Assembly: GCF_030273315.1 (NCBI RefSeq)
Contig: NZ_CP127174.1
Location: 3,016,813 to 3,080,812, forward strand
Length of the DNA stretch: 64,000 nucleotides
Direction of reading: 5' to 3'
Source of the DNA: Natrialbaceae archaeon AArc-T1-2
Lineage (GTDB): Archaea; Halobacteriota; Halobacteria; Halobacteriales; Natrialbaceae
The notes under the pieces were generated by a model. That model worked only from the letters and a program-made list of their open reading frames with translations, made no database searches and was not told the DNA's origin. Positions within the stretch are counted from its first letter, which is position 1. Each line of letters begins with the position of its first letter. The position numbers and the translations under genes were made by a program. Shown piece by piece: positions 33,135-41,623 of this stretch.

Positions 33135-33743
33135 TCAGCCGTTCTGTCCGGCGGTATAGCCCGCGAACCGAACTCGCCGCTCGGCGTCGGCCGCGATTCG
33201 CTCGAGTGTCTTTCCCATCAGATACCCCGCGAACGGACGGACCAGCCGCCAGTACCGGCGAAACCGCCGCCTCGAGTTGGCGTCGGTCGTCGCGGTTCGC
33301 ACCTCGTAGGTGAGCAGCGTTCGGCTCTCGTCGTCGGGCCGGACCGACAGGCTTGCCGCGATTTTCGCGTAACCCGGGTCGTCGAAGTCCGCGAACGCCT
33401 CGGGATCGACCTCCCGCCACTCGATCGACGGCTGCCAGAACGTGCCGACGGCCCCGACGACGAGTTCGTCACCCGGCTCCTCGTCGAGACGTATCCACTC
33501 GTCGATCTCGTCGAGGTCGCCGAAGGTGAGCCGGTCGAGCATCGGCTCCGGCCGTCTCCCCCGCACGCGCTCGAGGACGTGCGTCGGGACGATCCGGAGC
33601 CATCCCAGCGCGCGGACGATCGGGCCTACATCGAGTAGATCGACGGCGAGCATCGCCTGGTAGGTCGTCTCGGGGTCGGCGTCGACGATCGCGTGTCGGG
33701 TCACGGTGACGTCGTACTCGGGAAGGTGGCGATCGATCAGCAC
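33135..33743 (-). CDS. SRPBCC-like haloarchaeal protein
   Basis: 202 residues from a GTG at 33743. The sequence (HAIVDADPETTYQAMLAVDLLDVG, LVVGAVGTFWQPSIEWREV, ASLSVRPDDESRTLLTYEVRT) fits the helix-grip fold of START/SRPBCC proteins that bind hydrophobic ligands. The function is unknown. Its start overlaps the end of a short flavodoxin-like remnant by 7 bp, which suggests it was once the second gene of a two-gene operon. Confidence 0.65.
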   Translation of the reverse strand: MLIDRHLPEYDVTVTRHAIVDADPETTYQAMLAVDLLDVGPIVRALGWLRIVPTHVLERVRGRRPEPMLDRLTFGDLDEIDEWIRLDEEPGDELVVGAVGTFWQPSIEWREVDPEAFADFDDPGYAKIAASLSVRPDDESRTLLTYEVRTATTDANSRRRFRRYWRLVRPFAGYLMGKTLERIAADAERRVRFAGYTAGQNG

Positions 33744-33856
33744 GTCTCCTCGCTCTCGTTCGGTTCGAACAGCCCTGCGAACTCGAGGGTCCCCGGATCG
33801 GTGCTCGCCGCAGTCTGTCCCTCGCTCGAGCCGTAGGCTACGAGGACAGTCGCCAT
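33737..33856 (-). pseudogene. Flavodoxin (HemG-like) gene remnant
   Basis: A 39-codon frame starting MATVLVAYGSSEGQTA, the FMN-binding N-terminus of flavodoxin-domain proteins that normally have 160-180 residues. After residue 16 the homology ends and a short acidic tail leads to a stop that overlaps the SRPBCC-like start. An internal deletion that kept the translational overlap would explain this. It cannot bind FMN as it stands. Confidence 0.5.
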
Positions 33857-33965
33857 CGCTTACCTCGTGGCAGACCCCGTCCTCGAGGACGATTCGAGGT
33901 CGTCGTGACGTCGGCTATCCGGGCGGTCGGAAGCGCCATGTTCGTTCCGTCGACGCGCAGCGACA

Positions 33966-35423
33966 TCAACTGTCGTCCCGATCGTCCGCGCTCGCACGCG
34001 GCAGTCGGATAACGAAGGCGGCACCCCCGAGGTCGGACGTCTCGACCCGGACGTCGCCACCGTAGTGGCTGACGAGTGTGTCCACGATGTAGAGTCCGAA
34101 CCCGGAACCCGGACTCTTGATCCCGCGTTCACCTCTGCCGAATATCTCTCGCTGCCGATCGTCCGGAATCCCCGGCCCGTCGTCGGCGATTCGGACCGCG
34201 ACGGTCTCGCCCTCGACGGCGACGGCGACCTCGACCGTCGGATCGCCGTCGTTGTGTTCGATCGCGTTCTGGAGCACGTTCTCGAAGACCGAGCCGAGCA
34301 GTCCGTCCGCCGTGACGACGACTCCGTCGGGAACTTCGCCGTCTCGGACCGTGACCGTCGCGTCGGGGTGGTTCGTTCGGACGTCCGCGAGCACGTCCGT
34401 AAGCGTCCGCGAGAGATCGACCGCCTCGGGTTGGTCGTCGGTAATCGTGCTCACGACGGAGCGGACGTTCTGGACGATCGTGACGATGCGCTCGCTCCGA
34501 GCGCGGATCGTCTCGAGCGAGTCGTCGCGGGCGGAACGATCGTCGGCCGTTTCCAGTCGCTCGAGCTCGCCGAGCACGACGTTCATCGCGTTTAAGATCT
34601 CGTGTCTGAGGATCTGGTTCAGGAACTCGACGGTCTCGCGTTCCTCGAGCAACGCCTCCTCGGAGGTCTTCCGATCCGTGACGTCCCGGAGCGCAGCGAG
34701 GTGACGGCCGGGCTGGACGTTCGCGGTCGCGGCGAGTTCGACGATGCGACGCTCCCCGTCGGTCCGGACCAGCGGAAACTCGCCGCGCAGTTCGCCGGTC
34801 TCGAGAAACTGCTCCCAGGCGGCGTCGACCGCCACGTCGTCGGCGACGAACTCCGCCATCGACCGGCCGACGAGGTCCGTACGGGACGTCCCGAGTAGCC
34901 CACACGCCGCGGGATTGGCGTCGAGACACTCCGTGTCGTCGTTCACGACGAGCAACGCGTCGAGCGTTCCGTCGAACACCGCCTGGAACTTCCGTTCGTT
35001 CGCCGCCGTCAACTCGAGCTGGCGCGTGCGCGAGGCGTCGTAGATGCCGACCAGGACGCCGAGTACCGCACCGCCGACCGACGTAGTCGCGATCACGTGG
35101 CTAACACCGCTTACGGACTCGCCTTCCAGTTGTAGGTGGCCGATCATCGCCGCGGTGACGATCGCGATGCCCGCGACGCCGGCGAGACACCAGCCGAACA
35201 CTCGCCACTCGTGGACGGGCTCGAGGTCGCTTCGCCGGATCCAGACGGCACTGTAGAGGACGGCGAGTGCGAGCAGCAGGGGAAAGACGGTTCCGAGAAG
35301 GTCCGCGAGCAGGGGTTCGTCACCCCGGTGATCGACGGCGTGTCGGGCCGGAGCGATCGCGTGGGCGACGGCGACGCTACCGATCCCGACGGCCGGACCG
35401 TACTCGCGTACCGATCGCGTCAC
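33966..35423 (-). CDS. Membrane sensor histidine kinase with PAS domain
   Basis: 485 residues. Four membrane segments lie within residues 1-130, then a PAS domain (FQAVFDGTLDALLVVNDDTEC), a HisKA-type helix with LRHEILNAMNVVLGELE (phospho-His), and a HATPase with NVLQNAIEHN (N box), DDGPGIP (G1) and GSGFGLYIV (G2). It autophosphorylates in response to an unknown signal; no response regulator gene is nearby, as is common in haloarchaea. Orphan kinase. Confidence 0.9.
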   Translation of the reverse strand: MTRSVREYGPAVGIGSVAVAHAIAPARHAVDHRGDEPLLADLLGTVFPLLLALAVLYSAVWIRRSDLEPVHEWRVFGWCLAGVAGIAIVTAAMIGHLQLEGESVSGVSHVIATTSVGGAVLGVLVGIYDASRTRQLELTAANERKFQAVFDGTLDALLVVNDDTECLDANPAACGLLGTSRTDLVGRSMAEFVADDVAVDAAWEQFLETGELRGEFPLVRTDGERRIVELAATANVQPGRHLAALRDVTDRKTSEEALLEERETVEFLNQILRHEILNAMNVVLGELERLETADDRSARDDSLETIRARSERIVTIVQNVRSVVSTITDDQPEAVDLSRTLTDVLADVRTNHPDATVTVRDGEVPDGVVVTADGLLGSVFENVLQNAIEHNDGDPTVEVAVAVEGETVAVRIADDGPGIPDDRQREIFGRGERGIKSPGSGFGLYIVDTLVSHYGGDVRVETSDLGGAAFVIRLPRASADDRDDS

Positions 35424-35523
35424 GGTCGGTCGCCGCCGCGAGTACGACGTCTCTTCTCGAAGCCGGACAGGTGATCGAGCATGTCACGCCAACGTGGTGA
35501 CGTTTCTCCGTCCCCTACATAAA

Positions 35524-35552
35524 GGCCCCGGCCGGGATCGAACCCGGGTGGC
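35524..35552 (-). pseudogene. tRNA 3'-end-like fragment (T-arm)
   Basis: On the minus strand GGGTTCGATCCC is flanked by a GCCACC lead and GGCCGGGG, resembling the T-arm and acceptor end of a tRNA, but no 5' half or anticodon arm precedes it and the T-loop is one base short. It lies in the gap between the histidine kinase and aCPSF2-like genes. It may be an att scar of a lost element. Confidence 0.4.
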
Positions 35553-35566
35553 GTCCAAACTGCATT

Positions 35567-36799
35567 TCACGTATCGTAGATGTCGCCGACGGCCGGCGCC
35601 GTCGCCTCGTATCCCCTCTCCCGAAGCTTCGAGGCGAACGCCTCGCACCTGTCGCCGTGGACGACCGCGATCTCGGCGTCCCGGTAGGACTCGAGGAACT
35701 CGTATAGCCCGTCCCGATCGGCGTGTGCGGAGAAGTCGTAGGACTCGACCTGTGCGCTGACGGGTGTTACCCGCCCGTCGAACTCGGCGCTGCCGGTCTC
35801 GAGCAGCTCCCGACCCGGCGTCCCCTCGACCTGATAGCCCGTCAGCGCGATCTTGTTCGTCGGGTTCGCACTGATCTCGGGGACGTACGTCATCGCCGGA
35901 CCGCCCGAGAGCATCCCGCTCGTGGTGACGATCGCCGCCCGCTGGTCGGTGATCCGTTTTCGTTGCCCGTTTCGACCGGTGACGTACCGCGCGTGGGATT
36001 TCGCCCGCTGCAAGGCGTCCGGGTCGCGGACGAACTCGGGGTACGCCCGAAGCAACTCGGTCACCCGTTTTCCCATTCCGTCGACGTAACAGGGGATGTC
36101 GTAGGCCTCACAGACGAGCAGCATCTCCTGGGTCCGGCCGATGGCGAAGGCGGGAACGACGACCGTCCCTCCCTCCCAGAGGGTCGTCTCGACGCTCTCG
36201 ACGAACTGTCGCTCGAGGACGTCCCGGTCTTCGTGTTCGACGTCGGAATACGTACTCTCACAGACGACGACGTCGGCGTCGGGACGGGCGGTCGTCCCCG
36301 AGACCAGGCGCTGGTCATCGGTGTGGAAATCGCCCGTGTAAAGCAGCCTGGTCTCCCCGTCGTCGACCAGCACGTGTGCGCTCCCGGGGATGTGTCCGGC
36401 GTCGTAGAATGTCACCTCGTGGCCGGCGGCTTCGAAGGGGTCGCCGTACCCGTGGTGTTCGGAGACCTGGGTCACCCGCTGGAGATCTGTCTCGGTGAAC
36501 GGACAGTCGTAGGTCCCACCGTGGAGTTTCAGCGTGTCCCGGGCGAGCAAGCGGGCGAGTTCAGCCGTCGGCGGCGTCCAGTGGATCGGCGGGCGGGCAT
36601 CGCCCGACAGCAGAGCCGGCACCGCGCCGGCGTGGTCGAGATGGGCGTGTGAGACGACGATCGCGTCGGGATCGACGCTCCCGACGGGATACTGCGGCGG
36701 ATTTCCGGTCAGAACCCCGTAATCGAGCAGCAACGAATCGTTCACCAGGACGGCGCTGCGGCCGACCTCGCCTGCGCCACCCAGGAACTCGAGTCGCAT
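35567..36799 (-). CDS. aCPSF2-type beta-CASP metallo-beta-lactamase RNase
   Basis: 410 residues. The MBL motifs are GAGEVGRSA, SHAHLDHAG (HxHxDH), HIPGSAHVL and TGDFHTD; the beta-CASP part has ESTYSD (motif A), PAFAIGRTQEML, SGMLSGGPA and SAHADRDGL. There is no KH domain, so it is the aCPSF2 rather than aCPSF1 type. Such enzymes act as 5'-3' exonucleases or endonucleases on RNA. Start at the ATG at 36799 before LEFLGGAGEVG. Confidence 0.88.
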   Translation of the reverse strand: MRLEFLGGAGEVGRSAVLVNDSLLLDYGVLTGNPPQYPVGSVDPDAIVVSHAHLDHAGAVPALLSGDARPPIHWTPPTAELARLLARDTLKLHGGTYDCPFTETDLQRVTQVSEHHGYGDPFEAAGHEVTFYDAGHIPGSAHVLVDDGETRLLYTGDFHTDDQRLVSGTTARPDADVVVCESTYSDVEHEDRDVLERQFVESVETTLWEGGTVVVPAFAIGRTQEMLLVCEAYDIPCYVDGMGKRVTELLRAYPEFVRDPDALQRAKSHARYVTGRNGQRKRITDQRAAIVTTSGMLSGGPAMTYVPEISANPTNKIALTGYQVEGTPGRELLETGSAEFDGRVTPVSAQVESYDFSAHADRDGLYEFLESYRDAEIAVVHGDRCEAFASKLRERGYEATAPAVGDIYDT

Positions 36800-36943
36800 T
36801 CGGTGGACGTTGTGGCTCTGGCGGTTTGTTCCCGTCGGTTCGGGAGCGACAGGGCTCGTGACCCACGGTTGGTATTACCGGCGTCACGAAGCGTGAGTCT
36901 GGATTGAGAAAACCGTTATTCCGGTAGCGTCTGTACTCACATT

Positions 36944-37768
36944 ATGACAAACGGTGACATGCGATCGACAACGGCGGATTCGGCGATCGGTGACGTCGCG
37001 TATCTCACACGGTCCGACCACCGCGTTCCGGCGCTCGTCGCGATGACGGACCGTCCGCGGAGTCGCTCCGAACTCTGTGAGCTGACCGGCGTCTCGTCGT
37101 CGACAATTCGACGCACCCTCCGGGAGTTCGAAGACCGAACCTGGATCCGCAAAGAGGGATACCAGTACGAGGCGACACAGCTTGGAGCAGCCGTCGCGGA
37201 CTGGATGGAAGAACTGCTCGATCGGATCGAAACCGAACGAGGGTTACGCGACGTCTGGCACTGGCTTCCGGACGACGTACTCGAGGCCGCGATCGAGACG
37301 CGATCGGAAGTAACCGTAACCGTCGCCGAGCCCGACGCCCCGTACTGCCCGGTGAACCGATTCGAGTCGCTTCTCCGGGAGACGAACGCGTTGCGGTTTC
37401 TTAGACCCGAGGTCGCCCTGATGGAGCCCTGTCTGGACGTGCTTCGTGAACGGATCGACGACGGGATAGACGTAACGCTGGTCGACCGACCGAGCTGTCA
37501 CACATACTTCATTTCGACGTACCCGGAGCGGAGTTCGGGGATGATGATGCAAGACAACTTTGCGGTTCTCGAGCACGACGACCCTCCCTCGTACGGAATC
37601 GGCCTTCTCGACGGCCGAGTCATCATCAGCTGTTACGAGGAGGACAGCGGGGCGGTCCAGGCGGTGATCGATACCGACGTCCCGGCGGTTCGCGAATGGG
37701 CGGAATCGACGTACGCGGCGTTCGAGAGCGAGGCGCGACCGCTCGAGCCCGACGCGATCGTGGAGTGA
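36944..37768 (+). CDS. wHTH regulator with FilR1-type sensor domain
   Basis: 274 residues. The N-terminal winged helix (RSRSELCELTGVSSSTIRRTLREFEDRTWIRK) resembles many haloarchaeal IclR/ArsR-like regulators; the C-terminal domain from about 110 (HWLPDDVLEAAIETRSEVTVTV, FGI-like end) matches the methanogenesis regulatory FilR1/DUF1724 group. It is probably a ligand-responsive transcription factor. The neighbouring OsmC operon is downstream but no operator was found. Confidence 0.75.
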   Translation: MTNGDMRSTTADSAIGDVAYLTRSDHRVPALVAMTDRPRSRSELCELTGVSSSTIRRTLREFEDRTWIRKEGYQYEATQLGAAVADWMEELLDRIETERGLRDVWHWLPDDVLEAAIETRSEVTVTVAEPDAPYCPVNRFESLLRETNALRFLRPEVALMEPCLDVLRERIDDGIDVTLVDRPSCHTYFISTYPERSSGMMMQDNFAVLEHDDPPSYGIGLLDGRVIISCYEEDSGAVQAVIDTDVPAVREWAESTYAAFESEARPLEPDAIVE

Positions 37769-37930
37769 TCGTCCCGGCGGTGTGAGCGTGCCAGCGGTTT
37801 CTTCCGGTACCGGATCGCAGCCGGTGACTCGTCGTCAGCAGGTGCAAGAACGGCAGCAACTGCTGGAATGTCACGAAATAGCTACAACAACGTCTGGTTC
37901 GTAGTCTCTCTCGCCGAGAGGCGATACCAA

Positions 37931-38551
37931 ATGACTGACGACCAGCGACTCACACACGGTGTAGACCTCGAGACGCTCGAGGGGTTCGCCGAACACGCGG
38001 CCGCCGATCCGGAGGCCGTCCAGCTCGGACTCGGCGCGTCCGCGACCTACGAGGGGACGTGCGCACACAGCGTAGCGAAGATCGATAGCTACGAACTCGG
38101 GGGCGAGACGATCGACCGCGAAACGCGAGAGTACACCGTTCCCTACGGCGGCTGGAAGGAGGTACTCGACGCCGGCGGCTGGGTCGGTGCGACCGACCGG
38201 ATGGAGCCGATCGAAGCCGCGCTGTCGGCACTCGCCGCCTGTATCAACGTCGGTATCACCATCAACGCCGTCGCAAGCGGCGTTGACGTCGAACACCTCG
38301 AGACGCGTGTCCGGACCGACTTCGATCCGGCCGTCCTCTTCAACCTCGCGGACATCGGGGAGGCCGACGCCGTCTTCGAAAATCTGACGGCGGAGATCGA
38401 CGTCGACGGCGACGACCTCGAGGCGGACCTGATCGACGAGTGGGCACGGCGAGCGCCCGTCTACACGCTCGTCTCGCTCGCACAGGACGTCGAGTTGACC
38501 GTTGAACACTCCCGCACAGGTGGCGGGCAGGGACTGATCGACGATGGGTAA
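37931..38551 (+). CDS. OsmC-family thiol peroxidase-like protein
   Basis: 206 residues from the ATG at 37931. The pattern MEPIEAALSALAACINVGITINA with the resolving-type Cys in AACINVG and the preceding VPYGGWKEVLDAGG fits OsmC proteins; the first peroxidatic Cys is less clear. OsmC proteins reduce organic hydroperoxides, but some act on other substrates. It overlaps the methyltransferase gene by 8 bp, so both are made together. Confidence 0.75.
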   Translation: MTDDQRLTHGVDLETLEGFAEHAAADPEAVQLGLGASATYEGTCAHSVAKIDSYELGGETIDRETREYTVPYGGWKEVLDAGGWVGATDRMEPIEAALSALAACINVGITINAVASGVDVEHLETRVRTDFDPAVLFNLADIGEADAVFENLTAEIDVDGDDLEADLIDEWARRAPVYTLVSLAQDVELTVEHSRTGGGQGLIDDG

Positions 38552-39317
38552 CTCACTCGACACAGCCGAACTCGAACGGCAGGTCAAATCGATGTACCGC
38601 GACGTCGCGGCGTCGGCAGAGGCCGACTTCCACTTCGAGACGGGTCGCGACCTCGCTGAACGGCTCGGCTACGACCCCGACGACCTCGACGCCGTTCCGG
38701 ACGCGGCGGTCGACTCCTTCGCAGGCGTCGGCTACTACTTCGACACCCTCGCGCTCGAGCCGGGCGAGAACGTGCTCGACCTCGGCAGCGGCTCGGGGAT
38801 GGACGCCTTCGTCGCCGGATTACACGTCGCCGACGGCGGGTCGGTGACCGGCGTCGACATGACCGACGAGCAGGTCGAGAAGGCCCGAATCCTGGCGGCG
38901 GAGGGCGGCTTTCACAACGTCGACTTCCGCGAGGGGTACATCGAAGACCTGCCGTTCGATGACGAATCGTTCGACGCGGTGATCTCGAACGGCGTGATCA
39001 ACCTCTCCGCCGAGAAAGAGCGGGTCTTCGAGGAGGCGGGCCGGGTGCTCGAACCCGGCGGGCGGCTGGCGCTTGCCGACATCGTCAGCGAACAACGACT
39101 CCCCGCGGGCATCAAGTCCGACGCGGACCTCTGGGCGGCCTGTATCGGCGGTGCCGAACAGATCGACAGCTACGCGTCACTCGTCGAAACTGCGGGGTTC
39201 GAAGTCCTCGAGGTTCGGGACAACTCCCAGTACGAGTTCGTCTCCGAACAGGCGGCGAACGCGTGTCAGGCCTACGGGGTGAAGAGTATCTCGCTGAGCG
39301 CTCGGAAGCGAGCTTGA
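38544..39317 (+). CDS. ArsM/UbiE-like SAM methyltransferase
   Basis: 257 residues. VLDLGSGSGMDAFVAG (motif I), GVDMTDEQVEKAR and DAVISNGVINLSAEKERVFEEAGRVL place it with arsenite methyltransferase-like enzymes, but of the cysteines that bind As(III) only the AACIGG one and a late Cys are seen, so arsenic methylation is doubtful. Co-translated with the OsmC-like gene, which suggests detoxification of a thiol-reactive or sulfur compound. Confidence 0.75.
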   Translation: MGNSLDTAELERQVKSMYRDVAASAEADFHFETGRDLAERLGYDPDDLDAVPDAAVDSFAGVGYYFDTLALEPGENVLDLGSGSGMDAFVAGLHVADGGSVTGVDMTDEQVEKARILAAEGGFHNVDFREGYIEDLPFDDESFDAVISNGVINLSAEKERVFEEAGRVLEPGGRLALADIVSEQRLPAGIKSDADLWAACIGGAEQIDSYASLVETAGFEVLEVRDNSQYEFVSEQAANACQAYGVKSISLSARKRA

Positions 39318-39462
39318 ACCGACAGCTCGGACGCTCCCTCGTTCAGAGAGTGTCATAGAACAGTTTACATATTCCCGCTATGATTACTCGACAAACGGTA
39401 AGTACAGGCCAAGTAGTCAACTCACAAGACACATATTCGGGAGTAGGTAGAAATACGAAATA

Positions 39463-39636
39463 ATGAACGAGAACCCAGTCATCTTCCGTCTGAATCTGAT
39501 TATCGCACTTTTGGTTAGCAACCTTGTACTAATGCTTATCTTTTTTCTCCCTCTGGAATTGCTACTTCTCGGAGGAATTTTGCCTGCCTTCCTACTTCCA
39601 TTAGCGGGTCTGATAATCCTGCTTCGTATTCGGTAA
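39463..39636 (+). CDS. 57-residue two-TM hydrophobic protein, low GC
   Basis: The frame starts MNENPVIFRLNLIIALLVSN and contains two hydrophobic segments (about 7-28 and 31-54) ending LLRIR. The surrounding 431-bp gap is otherwise empty and both it and this gene are clearly A/T-richer than neighbours, with codons such as TTA, CTA and ATT that are rare in the host. TATA-like sequences (TTTACATATTC at 39363, ACATATTC at 39431) precede it. It may be an acquired small membrane protein; no function known. Confidence 0.5.
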   Translation: MNENPVIFRLNLIIALLVSNLVLMLIFFLPLELLLLGGILPAFLLPLAGLIILLRIR

Positions 39637-39748
39637 GTGCGCAGGCTAGTGAACGGATAGTTCTGTCCGACTGGGGTGAAAGGAACGCCGTGCGAACCGT
39701 CCGATGACAGCCTCTCGTACGGGCAAGATCGTCGTTTCCGACGGGATC

Positions 39749-40435
39749 TCACCGATACCGCGCAACGACCTCGCCCACGTCGGTCAGCCACGTCCGCCTG
39801 TCGTCGGCTTCGATCACGGCCGAGGCCGCCCCAGCCGCGTCGGCACCGAGCTCGAGTGCCCGCTCGACGTCGTCGGCCCCGGAGATGCCGCCGCCGACGA
39901 GCACGCTGGTCTCGGGACTCACCTCCGCGACCGTCTCGACGAACTCCTCGAGGAGGTCGGGGTGAGTCTCGGTGAGCGGGCGATCGGTCGCAACGCGTTC
40001 GGGTTTCTCGAACAGGAGACAACCCGGCTCGAGCGTCGCCACCGCCTTTCCCAGCTCGAGGCTGCCGACACAGACGATCGACTCGAGCTCGAGGTCGTCA
40101 CAGCGGTCGATCGTACGTGCGAGGTCGTCGACGGTGGCGCGGCTCTCGGGGTGGTTGACGAGCACGGCGTCGGCCCCCGCGGCGGCGACCGCCTCGAGCG
40201 TGATCCGGCCGTTCCCGCGGCCGCTTTCGGCGGACGTGGCCGACTGGGCGACGACCGCGAGGTCGGTTCGCTCGGCGACCAGCCGGAGGTCAGGTGTCTG
40301 GGGAGCCACGGCGAACCGTCCGCTCGTCTCCTCGGCGACGGCTTCGATCGTGCGTGCGAGTTCGAGACCGTCCTCGCCGGCCGTTCCCTCGTAGACCTTG
40401 TAGTTCACCAGAAACTGCGGGTACGAAAGCGTCAC
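39749..40435 (-). CDS. Triosephosphate isomerase-like protein lacking the catalytic His
   Basis: 228 residues of TIM-barrel type. The NxK motif is kept (N11, K13), as are the catalytic Glu (LFEKPERV, E143) and the phosphate loop GGGISGADDV. The position of catalytic His95 (AQHV in archaeal enzymes) reads AQSA, with S65. It is therefore probably a paralogue with changed activity rather than the glycolytic enzyme. The partner pathway is not shown by neighbours. Confidence 0.75.
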   Translation of the reverse strand: MTLSYPQFLVNYKVYEGTAGEDGLELARTIEAVAEETSGRFAVAPQTPDLRLVAERTDLAVVAQSATSAESGRGNGRITLEAVAAAGADAVLVNHPESRATVDDLARTIDRCDDLELESIVCVGSLELGKAVATLEPGCLLFEKPERVATDRPLTETHPDLLEEFVETVAEVSPETSVLVGGGISGADDVERALELGADAAGAASAVIEADDRRTWLTDVGEVVARYR

Positions 40436-40496
40436 GTGTATCCGTCGCCTCGGCAGGGAGCCACAAAACCGTATCCGTCTTCACGACGGAATCGAG

Positions 40497-40814
40497 TTAC
40501 CGCCGGTCGTCACCGCTCGCCTCGCCGGCCAGCGACAGCAGGTAGACGTCGAGTAAACAGACGAGCAGTACGGCGAGTGGAACGGCGACGTCGGCGTAGT
40601 TCACCTCCTCGAACTGTAACGCGGTCACGAAAAACGGGCTCCCGGGATCGAACGCGCCCGACAGCGTCCGGGCGCTCAAGAACGCGAGCGCGAGGACGTA
40701 GAGGAGAAACCAGAGCCCGCCGCGACGCCACTGGCCGAGGTAGACGTGTCCGAACCCGGCCGCAAAGACCGTCAGGACGTACGCCGGCCACGTCGGGCGA
40801 GCGCGATCGGTCAT
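40497..40814 (-). CDS. Small three-TM haloarchaeal membrane protein
   Basis: 105 residues with the segments VLTVFAAGFGHVYLGQWRRG, LWFLLYVLALAFLSA and VAVPLAVLLVCLLDVYLL. The G-H-x-Y-L-G-Q-W turn is shared with TM2-domain-like and DUF6677-like proteins. Function unknown. Its ATG overlaps the stop of the upstream prenyl-synthase-like gene (40811-40814), so the two are co-translated. Confidence 0.65.
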   Translation of the reverse strand: MTDRARPTWPAYVLTVFAAGFGHVYLGQWRRGGLWFLLYVLALAFLSARTLSGAFDPGSPFFVTALQFEEVNYADVAVPLAVLLVCLLDVYLLSLAGEASGDDRR

Positions 40815-41617
40815 TCTCTTCGCTCCGGTGTGAACGTCCGTATCGCTCGCTCGAGTCGTGTCCGGGCTGGCGATGCCGGGAGGACCGAAACGACGTCTCG
40901 GGCCCGTTCGAGGTGGCGATCGATCTCGGTCTCGGTCGTGTCGGCGGCGACCGGCGCGTCCTCGCGGGCGAGCCGATCGCCGTCGAGGGCACGACGGAGC
41001 GTCTCGAACGCCTCGCTCGAGTCGGTCGACCGACACGCGAGGTCGGCAGCCGCCGCGACCGACTCGCCGTAGGTCGACGCCGCCGAGACGACCTCGTCCG
41101 TGCCGCCGGCGGCTGCCGCTCCGAGCGCACCGCCGGTGGCGGCGAGGACCGCCCGCGGTCGACGACGTCGGTCGATCGTCGTCTCGTCCGGACGAGTCTC
41201 CGCCGCCGTAAACAGCGTCGACGCGAGCGATTGCGAGCCGTTCGTGAGCAGCCGATAACACGCGAGTTGCCGATCGACCGGCAGGTCGGCGTCAGCGATC
41301 GTCTCGTGGGCCGTCGCGTGCAAGTGATCGCTCGCGAGGAGTGCGAGATCCCGTTCTCGCGCCGTCTCGTATCGACCCTCGAGGAGGTCCTCGCGGAGAC
41401 GAACGTAGCCGGCGAGGGCGGCGACGGCGGTCGCGACCGTCCGGAGGTCGCCGTCGCGTCGCGCGCTGCTCGCTCGGCCGGTCGCCCCGACGAGGGTGAC
41501 GGGGGCGTCGATCGATCGGACGACGGCGTCGCGCGCGACCGCGCCGGTCGCCGATGACAGTCCCGTCAGCGACGATTCGAGTCGATCCGTCACGTGCGTC
41601 GTTAGAACACCCGTCAT
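40811..41617 (-). CDS. Degenerate polyprenyl-synthase-like protein
   Basis: 268 all-helical residues. ERDLALLASDHLHATAHETIAD resembles the region of the first aspartate-rich motif of isoprenyl diphosphate synthases, but DDxxD is reduced to SDHLH and no second DDxxD is present. Members are annotated in haloarchaea as DUF7114 or polyprenyl synthetase-like. It may bind prenyl diphosphates or act as a regulatory subunit. Followed by a membrane protein gene and preceded by a TetR gene. Confidence 0.6.
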   Translation of the reverse strand: MTGVLTTHVTDRLESSLTGLSSATGAVARDAVVRSIDAPVTLVGATGRASSARRDGDLRTVATAVAALAGYVRLREDLLEGRYETARERDLALLASDHLHATAHETIADADLPVDRQLACYRLLTNGSQSLASTLFTAAETRPDETTIDRRRRPRAVLAATGGALGAAAAGGTDEVVSAASTYGESVAAAADLACRSTDSSEAFETLRRALDGDRLAREDAPVAADTTETEIDRHLERARDVVSVLPASPARTRLERAIRTFTPERRE

Positions 41618-41623
41618 GTCAGC

